Below, piece after piece: positions 34,077 to 41,413 of a stretch of DNA of 64,000 bases (positions within the stretch are counted from its first letter, which is position 1; the number at the start of each line of letters is the position of its first letter). The position numbers were made by a program, and so were the translations under genes. The DNA comes from Streptomyces noursei (lineage in GTDB: Bacteria > Actinomycetota > Actinomycetes > Streptomycetales > Streptomycetaceae): assembly GCF_016917755.1 (NCBI RefSeq), contig NZ_CP070326.1, positions 7,626,001-7,690,000 on the forward strand, given 5' to 3'. The notes beneath the pieces were generated by a model. The model was not told where the DNA came from and searched no databases. It was given only the letters and a program-made list of their open reading frames with translations.

Positions 34077-34349
34077 ATGAACCCCACGGCCGGCACCGCA
34101 GCCAACATCGCAACTGGCACCGCTGCCGCCGCCGCGACGGCCACTGCGAGGATCCGGATCGCCACCATCAGCACGCCCTCGGGTTCTGCGCTACAGGGCG
34201 ATCAGTCCAGCCGTCGTCCGCGTGAAGCCGCAGGCATCGAAGTAGAACGCACGCAGGTGGTCCTCGAAGTCGACGTGCAGCCACGCGCACTGCGCGGCAC
34301 GGGCTTCTTCGGCCGCGATCGCGACGAGTCCGGCACCGATGCCATGTGA
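34077..34349 (+). CDS. Doubtful small ORF, possibly a truncated gene
   Basis: Met 34077 is preceded by a good GAGGAGAG ribosome site and is divergent from the ECF41 sigma factor, where a target gene would be expected. The product starts MNPTAGTAANIATGTAAAAA and then becomes antisense to the GNAT gene. Most likely the 5' end of a lost gene; low support. Confidence 0.25.
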   Translation: MNPTAGTAANIATGTAAAAATATARIRIATISTPSGSALQGDQSSRRPREAAGIEVERTQVVLEVDVQPRALRGTGFFGRDRDESGTDAM

Positions 34350-34586
34350 CCGGCGGTCCTGGGCGACCACCGTGTCCAGAAGGAAGGCATGGACCCCGCC
34401 GTCCCAGGCGACGTTGACGAAGCCGATCAGCGAGCCGCCCTCCCGAGCACAGACCCAGCCGAGGCTGTGGCGCTCAAGTCGGGTTCGCCAGTCCGCCTGT
34501 GCGACTGGGGAGCCGAAGCCATCGGCGTGCAGTGCGTTGAGGGAAGCGTTGTCGACGTCGCCTCGCCACTCGTATCTGATCGCCAC
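34191..34586 (-). CDS. GNAT family N-acetyltransferase
   Basis: A 131-residue minimal acetyltransferase: VAIRYEWRGDVDNASLNALH at the start, LIGFVNVAWDGGVHAFLLDTVV (strands 3-4), then acetyl-CoA loop RRSHGIGAGLVAIAAEEARAA and WLHVDFEDHLRAFYFDACGF. The GTG at 34586 is chosen because upstream residues have no family match. No clear ribosome site, so a leaderless transcript is possible. It is divergent from the YCII-like gene at 34668. Substrate unknown. Confidence 0.85.
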   Translation of the reverse strand: MAIRYEWRGDVDNASLNALHADGFGSPVAQADWRTRLERHSLGWVCAREGGSLIGFVNVAWDGGVHAFLLDTVVAQDRRSHGIGAGLVAIAAEEARAAQCAWLHVDFEDHLRAFYFDACGFTRTTAGLIAL

Positions 34587-34667
34587 GCTCCGATCGTACG
34601 CTCCAACCGATGCCGGTGCGCCGCCCGTTCGCTCGACGCCGCCACCCCCTTCAAGGGATCCTTGAGC

Positions 34668-35216
34668 ATGGAATTTCTCTGCTACCACCGCGACCGGCCC
34701 GACTCCCTGCCACTGCGCGACGAACTGTTGGAGGCGCACTGGTCCTACATGGACCAGTACGCGAAGGAGATGATTGCCCGGGGCCCGACGTTCGCCGATG
34801 ACGGCGACGCGCCCACCGGTAGCGTGCACATCGTCGACCTGCCCGATCCCGCTGCCGCCCGTGCGTTCGCCTTCGACGAGCCGAACTACCAGGCCGGCGT
34901 CTACCGGGACGTACTACTGCGACGGTGGCGCAACAGCCTGGGGCGCACCATGTGGGACTTCCCCGGTGGCCGGACCGGCGGCAACCGGTACCTGGTGCTC
35001 GGCCTGGGTTCGGGGCAGCCCGTCGACCTGGCGGTGCCGCCCGGCCGAGACGAACTGATCGCCTACGGGCCGCTGTTGTCCGACGACGGCACCGCCTGGC
35101 TGGGCACGGCGGCACTGCTCCGGGCCCCGGACCCGGACACGGCACGCGCCGTCCTGACGCCGGGCCGGTACGCCGACATCGAAGTGCACGACTGGGAGTT
35201 CGGAGGGCGGTCGTAG
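34668..35216 (+). CDS. YCII-related protein, duplicated-domain form
   Basis: A 182-residue protein with two YCII-like halves. The first has MEFLCYHRDRPDSLPLRDELLEAHWSYMDQYAKEMIARGPTF and the second GRDELIAYGPLLSDDGTAWLGTAALLRAPDPDTARAVL. The G-P-x-x-x-D-D-G element occurs in both halves (GPTFADDGD and GPLLSDDGT), indicating internal duplication. Met 34668 is preceded by AAGGGA. Function unknown. Confidence 0.8.
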   Translation: MEFLCYHRDRPDSLPLRDELLEAHWSYMDQYAKEMIARGPTFADDGDAPTGSVHIVDLPDPAAARAFAFDEPNYQAGVYRDVLLRRWRNSLGRTMWDFPGGRTGGNRYLVLGLGSGQPVDLAVPPGRDELIAYGPLLSDDGTAWLGTAALLRAPDPDTARAVLTPGRYADIEVHDWEFGGRS

Positions 35217-35975
35217 CTCTCGCCGTGTCGCACGCCCGGCGCTGTCCACGGCGCGCGGAGTCACGTCTTGGTGTGGCCGCCTGACCTGCCCGGCACGCAC
35301 CGCGCCGGTACGGCAGATCGTCTTCTACGGTGTGACGACCTCGACGCTGAACAGCCGTGTCACCGCTGACAGCGCCTCCCGTCCGCGCGTGGTGAGCGTG
35401 CGTCCGTCCGCGGTGGTCAGTGGTCGGCGGCTGGCCAGACGGGCGAGGGAGGCGCTGGGGGCCAGGTCGGTCGCCGGGCGAGCGCCTCCCCCGCCCGGGG
35501 CAGCAGGTGCCGCAGATCGCTGCGCCCCAGCGTCGTTGCACACCCGGACGCGTTCCTCGGCCGGGCGCACGCCTCGTCCAGTGAGGTGACCACCCGAGGA
35601 TTATCCTTGCCGAGCGTCGATTCCCCACTCCCCACGCTCCTGGCCCGTTTCCTCCGCTCGTGCTGGAAGCGGCGGCGGCAGCGGTGACGGCAATCTTCCG
35701 GGTGGTCGTACGCATCACGAACCCTCCATTCCCGCTCGGCAGTCCACGGGGTTCGACCGGAACCCCGATCACCTCCACTCCTCCCCCACGACCAGACCGA
35801 CGAACGTCGTCGGACCGTCACAACTGCACCAAACGTCCGTTCCCTTCCGTCGCGACGGGACGTCGGCACGAGCGGCTCCGCGCGGATGTCCGAGCCTCCG
35901 ACGCCTTCAACGGCCCGCGCCTCGTTGAGCACCTTCACGGAGAGACGAGACGCATCGTTCTGTTACGGTAGGCAC
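35217..35975. other. Gene-poor region with degenerate coding traces
   Basis: On the minus strand, short frames such as 35570-35325 (ending TTRGREALSAVTRLFSVEVVTP) and part of 35938-35417 (RVVTSLDEACARP, LGRSDLRHLLP) read like protein but switch frame repeatedly and match no family I can name. Probably a decayed gene. The distal part (35900-35975) holds the ABC-F promoter. Confidence 0.35.
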
Positions 35976-35999
35976 ATGGCTTTCTTCTACTTCCTCTGA
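35976..35999 (+). CDS. Seven-residue leader peptide MAFFYFL upstream of the ABC-F gene
   Basis: ATG 35976 to TGA 35999 encodes MAFFYFL, with GGTAGG just upstream. It ends 67 bp before the ABC-F start codon. Short, aromatic-rich upstream ORFs are typical of translation-attenuation control in ribosome-protection genes: a drug-stalled ribosome on the leader alters the downstream RNA fold. A stem-loop starts 4 bases after its stop codon. The leader role is inferred from position and sequence. Confidence 0.65.
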   Translation: MAFFYFL

Positions 36000-36002
36000 G
36001 TC

Positions 36003-36036
36003 CGGGCACGGCCGACGCCGCCGTTTCTGCTGCCCG
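36003..36036 (+). promoter_or_regulatory. Attenuator-like stem-loop between leader peptide and ABC-F gene
   Basis: CGGGCA (36003-36008) pairs with TGCCCG (36031-36036), and an inner CGGC-CGAC-GCCG hairpin lies within (36009-36020). GTC/GAC extends the outer stem with a short bulge. The hairpin begins immediately after the leader stop, where a stalled ribosome would melt it. Confidence 0.5.
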
Positions 36037-36066
36037 TAGACGCTTCGCATTCCCAGGGAAAGTCAT

Positions 36067-37752
36067 ATGCGCGTACGCGCCCATACCGCTGTGCCCGCTG
36101 CCGTGGCGCAGCTGTCCGTCAAGGACGTCACCAAGTCCTATGGCACCCGCACCATCCTCGACCAGGTGTCCTTCACCGTCCGCCCGGGCGAGAAGGCCGC
36201 CGTCATCGGTGAGAACGGTTCCGGGAAGTCCACCCTGCTGCGGTTGCTGGCCGCAGTCGAAGTACCGGATGCCGGGGAGATCACCGTCGGTTTCCCCGGT
36301 GGCTTCGGGCATCTCACCCAGACGCTCGACCTCGGTCCGGACCGCACCGTGCAGGACGCCGTCGACCTCGCCCTGAGCGAACTGCGCGCCATGGAGCGCC
36401 GGTTGCGCACGGCGGAGCAACACCTCGGCGAGGCGTCGAAAGTCGAACTCGCCGCGTACGGCGAGCTGTTGACCGCGTATGAGGAGCGTGGCGGATATGA
36501 GGCGGAGGCCCGTGTCGATGCCGCCATGCACGGGCTCGGGCTCGCCGGGATCGCCCGCGACCGGGCGCTCGGCTCGCTCTCCGGCGGCGAGCAGTCGCGG
36601 CTCGCGCTCGCATGCGTGCTGGCCGCCGACCCCGAACTGCTGCTCCTCGACGAGCCGACGAACCACCTCGACGCGGCGGCCGTGCACTGGCTCGGGGAGC
36701 ACTTGCGTGCGCATCGGGGCACCGTCGTCGCGGTCACCCACGACCGCGGTTTCCTCGAACGCATCGCCACCACGGTCCTGGAAGTCGATCGGGATGCCCG
36801 CACGGTTCGCCGGTACGGCGACGGGTGGGCGGGCTACCGCGCCGCGAAGGCATCCGCCCGGCGCCGCGCGGAGCAGGAGTACGCGGAGTGGCTCCACGAG
36901 GTGGCCCGTAGTGAGGAGTTGCTCGACGCCGCGGGGAAGCGGCTGGCCGGCACCGGCAAGGACCCGCGGCAGGGGTTCGGCAAGCACCGCCGCTCGCACG
37001 AGGCGAAGCTGGGCGGGCAGGTGCGGGCGGTCCGGGAGCGGCTGGCCTATCTGCGGCGCCATCCGGTGGCGGCGCCGCCGGAACCACTGCGGTTCACGGC
37101 CGCGCTGTCGACGGCGGACGGCGCGTGTTCCGCCGACCGTCCCTCCCCGCACCCTCGGCTTCGTTCGAGCGGGGAACACCCCATTGCCGAGCTCGACGGG
37201 ATAGCGGTGGGCGAACGGCTGCGCCTGGACGGGCTGCTGGCGCTCATGCCCGGGCAGCGACTCCTGGTCACGGGCGAGAACGGGGCGGGCAAGACCACGC
37301 TGCTGCGTGTCCTGGCGGGCGACCTGGAGCCGGATGCCGGCTCGGTGCGCCGCCCTGCCCGGATCGGCTATCTGCCGCAGGAGCTTCCCGCGCGCTTCAC
37401 GCGCCGCCCGCTGCTCGCCGCGTTCGCGGCCGGACGGCCGGGGCCGCCGGAGGAGCACGCCGAACGGCTGCTGGCACTGGGCCTGTTCCGTGAGGAGGAT
37501 CTGCACGTCCCGGTCGCGGCGCTGTCCGCGGGGCAGCAACGGCGGCTGCAGCTCGCGATCCTGGTCTCCCGGCCCGCGGACCTGCTCGTCCTGGACGAGC
37601 CGACCAATCACATCGCGCTCGACCTGGTCGAGGACCTGGAGACCGCGCTCGCGGCGTATCCGGGGGCGGTCGTCGCGGTTTCGCACGACCGCGGCTTCCG
37701 CCAGCGGTTCCCGGGCGAGCGGTTGGAGCTGTGCGACGGCCGCCGGCGCTGA
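36067..37752 (+). CDS. ABC-F family ATPase (antibiotic-resistance, ribosome-protection type)
   Basis: A 561-residue soluble protein with two ABC ATPase domains and no TM segments. Domain 1 has Walker A GENGSGKST (residues 48-56), signature LSGGEQ (172-177) and LLLLDEPTNHLD. A charged inter-domain linker (about 265-330) is the part that reaches the ribosome in resistance factors. Domain 2 has Walker A GENGAGKTT, signature LSAGQQRR and VLDEPTNH. Closest in type to the actinobacterial VarM/TlrC/CarA group. AGGGA precedes Met 36067. A leader peptide and stem-loop upstream suggest drug-induced attenuation. Oddity: residues about 358-372 (PSPHPRLRSSGEHPI) come from the same short repeat found in the ECF sigma factor at 2.15 kb. 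The drug is unknown. Confidence 0.93.
   Translation: MRVRAHTAVPAAVAQLSVKDVTKSYGTRTILDQVSFTVRPGEKAAVIGENGSGKSTLLRLLAAVEVPDAGEITVGFPGGFGHLTQTLDLGPDRTVQDAVDLALSELRAMERRLRTAEQHLGEASKVELAAYGELLTAYEERGGYEAEARVDAAMHGLGLAGIARDRALGSLSGGEQSRLALACVLAADPELLLLDEPTNHLDAAAVHWLGEHLRAHRGTVVAVTHDRGFLERIATTVLEVDRDARTVRRYGDGWAGYRAAKASARRRAEQEYAEWLHEVARSEELLDAAGKRLAGTGKDPRQGFGKHRRSHEAKLGGQVRAVRERLAYLRRHPVAAPPEPLRFTAALSTADGACSADRPSPHPRLRSSGEHPIAELDGIAVGERLRLDGLLALMPGQRLLVTGENGAGKTTLLRVLAGDLEPDAGSVRRPARIGYLPQELPARFTRRPLLAAFAAGRPGPPEEHAERLLALGLFREEDLHVPVAALSAGQQRRLQLAILVSRPADLLVLDEPTNHIALDLVEDLETALAAYPGAVVAVSHDRGFRQRFPGERLELCDGRRR
37141..37183. repeat. Second copy of the in-frame Streptomyces-type repeat, inside the ABC-F gene
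   Basis: Contains CCCTCGGCTTCGTTCGAGC followed by GGGGAACACCCCATT. Aligned with the minus strand of 2130-2177 it shares the core CTCGGCTTCG-Y-TCGAGC-R-GGG and the ACCCCATT end. Both copies are read in the same frame, giving RLRSS-x-G/R and then a Pro-Ile. Confidence 0.7.
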
Positions 37753-37760
37753 CCGGCGCC

Positions 37761-37789
37761 GCGGCGGCGGGCGGTCGGTCCGCCGCCGC
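37761..37789. terminator. Hairpin terminator after the ABC-F gene
   Basis: GCGGCGGCGG (37761-37770) and CCGCCGCCGC (37780-37789) form a perfect 10-bp stem with a 9-base loop, 8 bp after the stop codon. Confidence 0.65.
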
Positions 37790-37840
37790 AGCCGACGCCC
37801 CGAGCACGCGCACCCCGGGACCCCCGCGCAAAACCCTCGG

Positions 37841-38215
37841 TCAGTAGACGCTGCCCCAGCTGGCGAGGGAGACCGACCGCGCCGACCCGCCCGGCTGCAG
37901 GGTGCCGACGCGTACCGTGCAACGGGGTCCGGCGAAGAACGACCTGGTCTCGTCGCTGTTGTTGTACACCGATCGGGCGGGTTGGAACGGCGTGGCCTCG
38001 CAGTCGTGTTCGGGGTACTGCGCGGCCCTCATCTGTCCGTCGAACTCGGGCTTCGACCAGAAGCAGACGGAACCTTCGGGGCAGGCCGCCGCGGCGCGGG
38101 CCCGAGCGGGCAACGCGGCGCCGTTGCCCGCGTGCGCGGGGGCGGTGGCGGCCAGGGCCAGGGCGGTCGCGGCGGCCAGTGGGCCGAGGGCCGCGGCGAG
38201 GTGCTGGATGCGCAT
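37841..38215 (-). CDS. Secreted peptidase-inhibitor family I36-like protein
   Basis: A 124-residue secreted protein. Signal peptide: MRIQHLAAALGPLAAATALALAATAPAHAG with an A-x-A cleavage site at about residue 29. The mature part has the I36-type pattern CPEGSVCFWSKPEFDGQM, HDCEATPFQPARSVYNNSD and RCTVRVGTLQPGG with four cysteines, as in streptomycete metalloprotease inhibitors (SMPI-like). Met 38215 with GGAG upstream fits. It converges on the ABC-F gene. Inhibitory activity is inferred. The gap 38216-38507 shows nothing else. Confidence 0.82.
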   Translation of the reverse strand: MRIQHLAAALGPLAAATALALAATAPAHAGNGAALPARARAAAACPEGSVCFWSKPEFDGQMRAAQYPEHDCEATPFQPARSVYNNSDETRSFFAGPRCTVRVGTLQPGGSARSVSLASWGSVY

Positions 38216-38507
38216 GGGATCTCCGGATCTCGCGTGACGGTCGACACGTGCCGTGAGCTGGGTCGTCTGCCGGGGCTTTCGCCCGACGAGGGGCGGCCCG
38301 GCGGCCTGTTCACGTGGACCGGCCCAGGGCTCCCCGGCCAGACCGAGGTCGTAGGGACCAGTGTGTGGCAACAAATGGAGCCGGTCCCGGTGTTCGAGTC
38401 ACTGTCACGCTTGCGAGCAGCGTTGTACGCATGTGCGGAGAATCGCGGAGAAGGTTCCTGTCTGTCGCCCGGTGGGAAGCGGGCTGCGACGCGTGGGGGT
38501 GCGGGGC

Positions 38508-39581
38508 TCAGCGCGGGGTGATGGCGATGCCTTCGGGCTCGTGTCCGGTCGGCAGGGTGGCCCGGACCCGCTGGGCGTAGGGGTCGATGACCGACACGGT
38601 GTCGGACTGTTCGTTGGTCACCCACACCCGCCGGCCGTCCGGGGTCACCGCGACCCCCTGCGGCTGGACACCGACGTGCACGTGGCCGATGATCCGGTGG
38701 CCGGAGATGTCGATGATCAGCAGACAGTCCCGGGCGGAGTCGGCGACGTAGAGGAGCCTGCCGTCGGGGCTGACCGCATTGCCGAGCGGCGCCCGGCCGC
38801 CGGGCAGACGGCCCACCACGGCGTCGCGGCTGGTGTCGATGACGGACACCGTGCCGGAACCGGTGTTGGAGACGTAGACGAGGCGGCCGGAGGGCGGCGA
38901 GCTGATGCCGCTGGGGAAGTCCCCGACCGGGATCCGCCGGACGGGGTGCGAGCTGGGGTCCAGGACGGTCACCGCGCCACCGCCGTTGTCGGTCACGTAG
39001 GCGCGTCCGTCCGGGATCGTGGTGATGCTGTGCGGCAGCGGTCCCACCGGCACGGTGGCGATCACATGGCAGTCGGGTGCGCTGAGGACCGTGACCGTGT
39101 CCGACCCGAAGTTGGCCGCCAGCACCCTGCGGCCGTCCCGGGTCGGCATCGCCGCGAAGGGCCGGTGCCCCACCCGTACCGTGGCCGTGACCAGCCGGGG
39201 GCCGGTGTTGATGCAGGAGACGGTGTCGGACCGGCCGTTGGCGACGTAGACCCGCTCGCCGTCCGGAGACGCTCCCACCCCGGTCGGGCCGAAACCCACC
39301 TGGACGGCACCGAACTTGCGTTCCAGACGAGTGTCATAGGCCGAGACGATCTCCGCACCACTGTTGGCCACATAGGCACTGACGCGAATGGGGTAACCGG
39401 CCGCGCGCCGGACCGCGGGGCGCGGCTGCGCCACGGCCCCGACCAGCACGCCGGACAGCAGCAGAGCGGTGGCCACGTCCCGGCACAGCCGACGGCGGCG
39501 CCGGGACGACCGTGGCGCGCTCGGTCGGTGCCGGGTGGATCTCTTGCCGGGGGGCTCACTGGCCGGGGTTCGACAGTGCAT
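38508..39581 (-). CDS. Secreted YVTN beta-propeller repeat protein
   Basis: A 357-residue exported protein: Arg-rich n-region and hydrophobic segment (LCRDVATALLLSGVLVGAVA, about 33-52), then about seven blades of the 40-residue YVTN type. Blade signatures include RVYVANGRSDTVSCI, RAYVTDNGGGAVTVLD, LVYVSNTGSGTVSVID, LLYVADSARDCLLIID and RVWVTNEQSDTVSVID. AGGAG precedes Met 39581. Such propellers act in surface binding or as scaffolds; a metal or redox role is possible but unsupported. Confidence 0.88.
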   Translation of the reverse strand: MHCRTPASEPPGKRSTRHRPSAPRSSRRRRRLCRDVATALLLSGVLVGAVAQPRPAVRRAAGYPIRVSAYVANSGAEIVSAYDTRLERKFGAVQVGFGPTGVGASPDGERVYVANGRSDTVSCINTGPRLVTATVRVGHRPFAAMPTRDGRRVLAANFGSDTVTVLSAPDCHVIATVPVGPLPHSITTIPDGRAYVTDNGGGAVTVLDPSSHPVRRIPVGDFPSGISSPPSGRLVYVSNTGSGTVSVIDTSRDAVVGRLPGGRAPLGNAVSPDGRLLYVADSARDCLLIIDISGHRIIGHVHVGVQPQGVAVTPDGRRVWVTNEQSDTVSVIDPYAQRVRATLPTGHEPEGIAITPR

Positions 39582-39745
39582 GGTTCTCCTGGGGCAGTAG
39601 TGATCACTACGCTCCACCACAGCAGGCATCGCCCGATCCCGCAGTCCCACTAGGCCAACCGGCCCTGTCCGTACCCCGGGGTGCGAAGCGGTGTCGAGCC
39701 CGTCGCCGCAGGTGGCGGCCGGCCGTGTCGGGGTGAGTCCCTTCC

Positions 39746-41032
39746 TCACACCCGGGCGGCGGTCCTGAGGTCGCGGTCGAAGGCCCGGATGTCCTCCTCG
39801 GTGAGGGACGTCCTGGTGTGGGCGATGGCCTGAAGGTAGTCGCCGGTGATCCGGGCCGGGTCGGCGGCTTCCTGCCCGCCCGAGGCCAGGTGGCGTTCGA
39901 AGGCGGCCTGGGCCGCGGTGCGCGCCGCGTACTCGATGTCTGCCGGGGTGAAGCGGTCGCTGGCCTCGACCAGCGCGTCCAGTTCGATGCCGGCGGCGCG
40001 GTCGGGGCCGATGTAGCGGGTCCAGATGGCGCGTCTGGCCTGAGGGTCGGGCGGTCCGACCGGGATGAGGTAGTCGAAGCGGCCGGGGCGCAGGAAGGCC
40101 GGGTCGAGGGAGCGCACGGCGTTGGTGGCGCAGATCAGGAGCCGGCGGTCGCCGCGCCGGAACTGCGGGATGAGTTTGAGGAGTTCGTTGGTGACCCGGT
40201 GGGCGAGCGTCGTCGGGTCGTGCCGCTCGGAGGCGATCTCCTCGGCCTCGTCGAAGAACAGCACGGCCTGCTCCAGGTGCTCGACGCGGGCGAACAGCCG
40301 GCGGAGCCCGGCCGCGACGCCGTGCGCGTCGTCGGCGAGTTGGTAGGGGAACACCTCGATGAACGGCCAGCGCAGGCGGGAGGCGACCGCTCGGGCGAAG
40401 GTGGTCTTTCCGGTGCCGGGCGGGCCGAAGAGCACCACCGCGCGGGGCGGCACCAGCCGGTACTGCCCGGCGACCTCGGGGTGCTCCAGCGGGAGGACCA
40501 GTCGGCGCTCGATCAGCGTCTTCTCGGCGCTCATGCCGGCGATGCTGTTCCACAGGCCGTCGTCCGGGACGGTGCCGCCGAGTTGGTCGAGCAAGGTGGC
40601 TTCGGCGGAGTCCGCGGTCAGCTGCTTCTCGACGTAGCTGAGGTCCGGCCGGTTCACGTATCCGGCGCGGGCGAACGCCCGCTGGCCGGCCTCCCCGTCC
40701 GGCAGCAGCGCCCCGATGCGGCGCACACCGGCGCCGCCCAGCCGCTCCTCCAGGGCCGCCAGCAGCGCCTGTCCGACGCCGTGCCCCTGCCAGGGCCGGC
40801 CGACCGCCATCCGCAGGATCCAGGCGCGCTCCTGCGTCGTCAGGGACACCGCGGCGCCGATGACCTGCTCCCCCACCACGGCCACCACGGCCGGCGCCTC
40901 GGCGTGCAGCGCGCTCACCGCCTCCGCCAGGCTCACCGCCAGGTCCACGGCGGGGTCGGGGGCCTCCTCCCAGATGCGCACCACCTGGTCCAGGTCGTTC
41001 TCCTCCAGCGCACGGACCCGCCATGGGGACAT
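39746..41032 (-). CDS. GNAT acetyltransferase fused to an AAA+ ATPase
   Basis: A 428-residue two-domain protein. Residues 1-140 are a GNAT domain with acetyl-CoA loop RPWQGHGVGQALLAALEE (79-96) and AFARAGYV. Residues 160-428 are an AAA+ module: Walker A GPPGTGKTT (203-211), Walker B VLFFDEAEE (257-265), sensor 1 LLICATN and the R-finger region AFLRPGRFDYLI, ending in an AAA lid. It resembles FtsH/CDC48-class AAA domains. The fusion suggests ATP-dependent remodelling linked to acetylation of a partner; this is inference. OsdR-type boxes lie at 41135 and 41160 in its upstream region, shared with the divergent ATPase gene. Confidence 0.9.
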   Translation of the reverse strand: MSPWRVRALEENDLDQVVRIWEEAPDPAVDLAVSLAEAVSALHAEAPAVVAVVGEQVIGAAVSLTTQERAWILRMAVGRPWQGHGVGQALLAALEERLGGAGVRRIGALLPDGEAGQRAFARAGYVNRPDLSYVEKQLTADSAEATLLDQLGGTVPDDGLWNSIAGMSAEKTLIERRLVLPLEHPEVAGQYRLVPPRAVVLFGPPGTGKTTFARAVASRLRWPFIEVFPYQLADDAHGVAAGLRRLFARVEHLEQAVLFFDEAEEIASERHDPTTLAHRVTNELLKLIPQFRRGDRRLLICATNAVRSLDPAFLRPGRFDYLIPVGPPDPQARRAIWTRYIGPDRAAGIELDALVEASDRFTPADIEYAARTAAQAAFERHLASGGQEAADPARITGDYLQAIAHTRTSLTEEDIRAFDRDLRTAARV

Positions 41033-41134
41033 CGCACGTCACCTCTCCGGTCTCCGGACTGCTGGTGTGGGACCGCGCTCTCGACGCGTCGGGCTCCGTC
41101 TCTCCAATGTCCCTCGCCGGGCCATGCGCCGCGA

Positions 41135-41149
41135 GGGACCGGATGGCCC
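41135..41149 (-). promoter_or_regulatory. OsdR/DevR-type box (GGGACCGGATGGCCC)
   Basis: Matches the window consensus RGGRCCGNNYGGCCC at all defined positions and lies 103 bp upstream of the GNAT-AAA+ start. Confidence 0.65.
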
Positions 41150-41159
41150 TACCGTTGCT

Positions 41160-41174
41160 GGCCCGTCCGGACCT
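41160..41174 (-). promoter_or_regulatory. Second OsdR/DevR-type box, weaker
   Basis: On the minus strand AGGTCCGGACGGGCC, 13 of 15 to the consensus. Its centre is 25 bp from the previous box, allowing cooperative binding of two dimers. Confidence 0.45.
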
Positions 41175-41413
41175 TGGCCGCGGCGTCCGCCGCGTCGACC
41201 ATGGCATGTACGCGGAATGGTCCTCCGCTGACCGGAGCGGGCGTCCCAGAGACGTCCGCTCCGGTGTGCCGGACCGCCGGGCGAGGGCCGTCCGGCACTG
41301 GCAGGCCGCCGGGCACCGTGCTGACCTGGAAGCCGGACGGCCTGTGCACGCGGATACGGGCTCGTCGCCGGGATCGTCGAGGAGGTCCCGGGCAGCAGGG
41401 AGCGGAGGCTGCC

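Larger units (their letters stand above)
41033..41413. other. Divergent promoter region (381 bp) with two OsdR-type boxes
   Basis: Serves the GNAT-AAA+ gene (minus) and the P-type ATPase-hemerythrin gene (plus). Apart from the two palindromic boxes no gene is supported. Confidence 0.5.
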
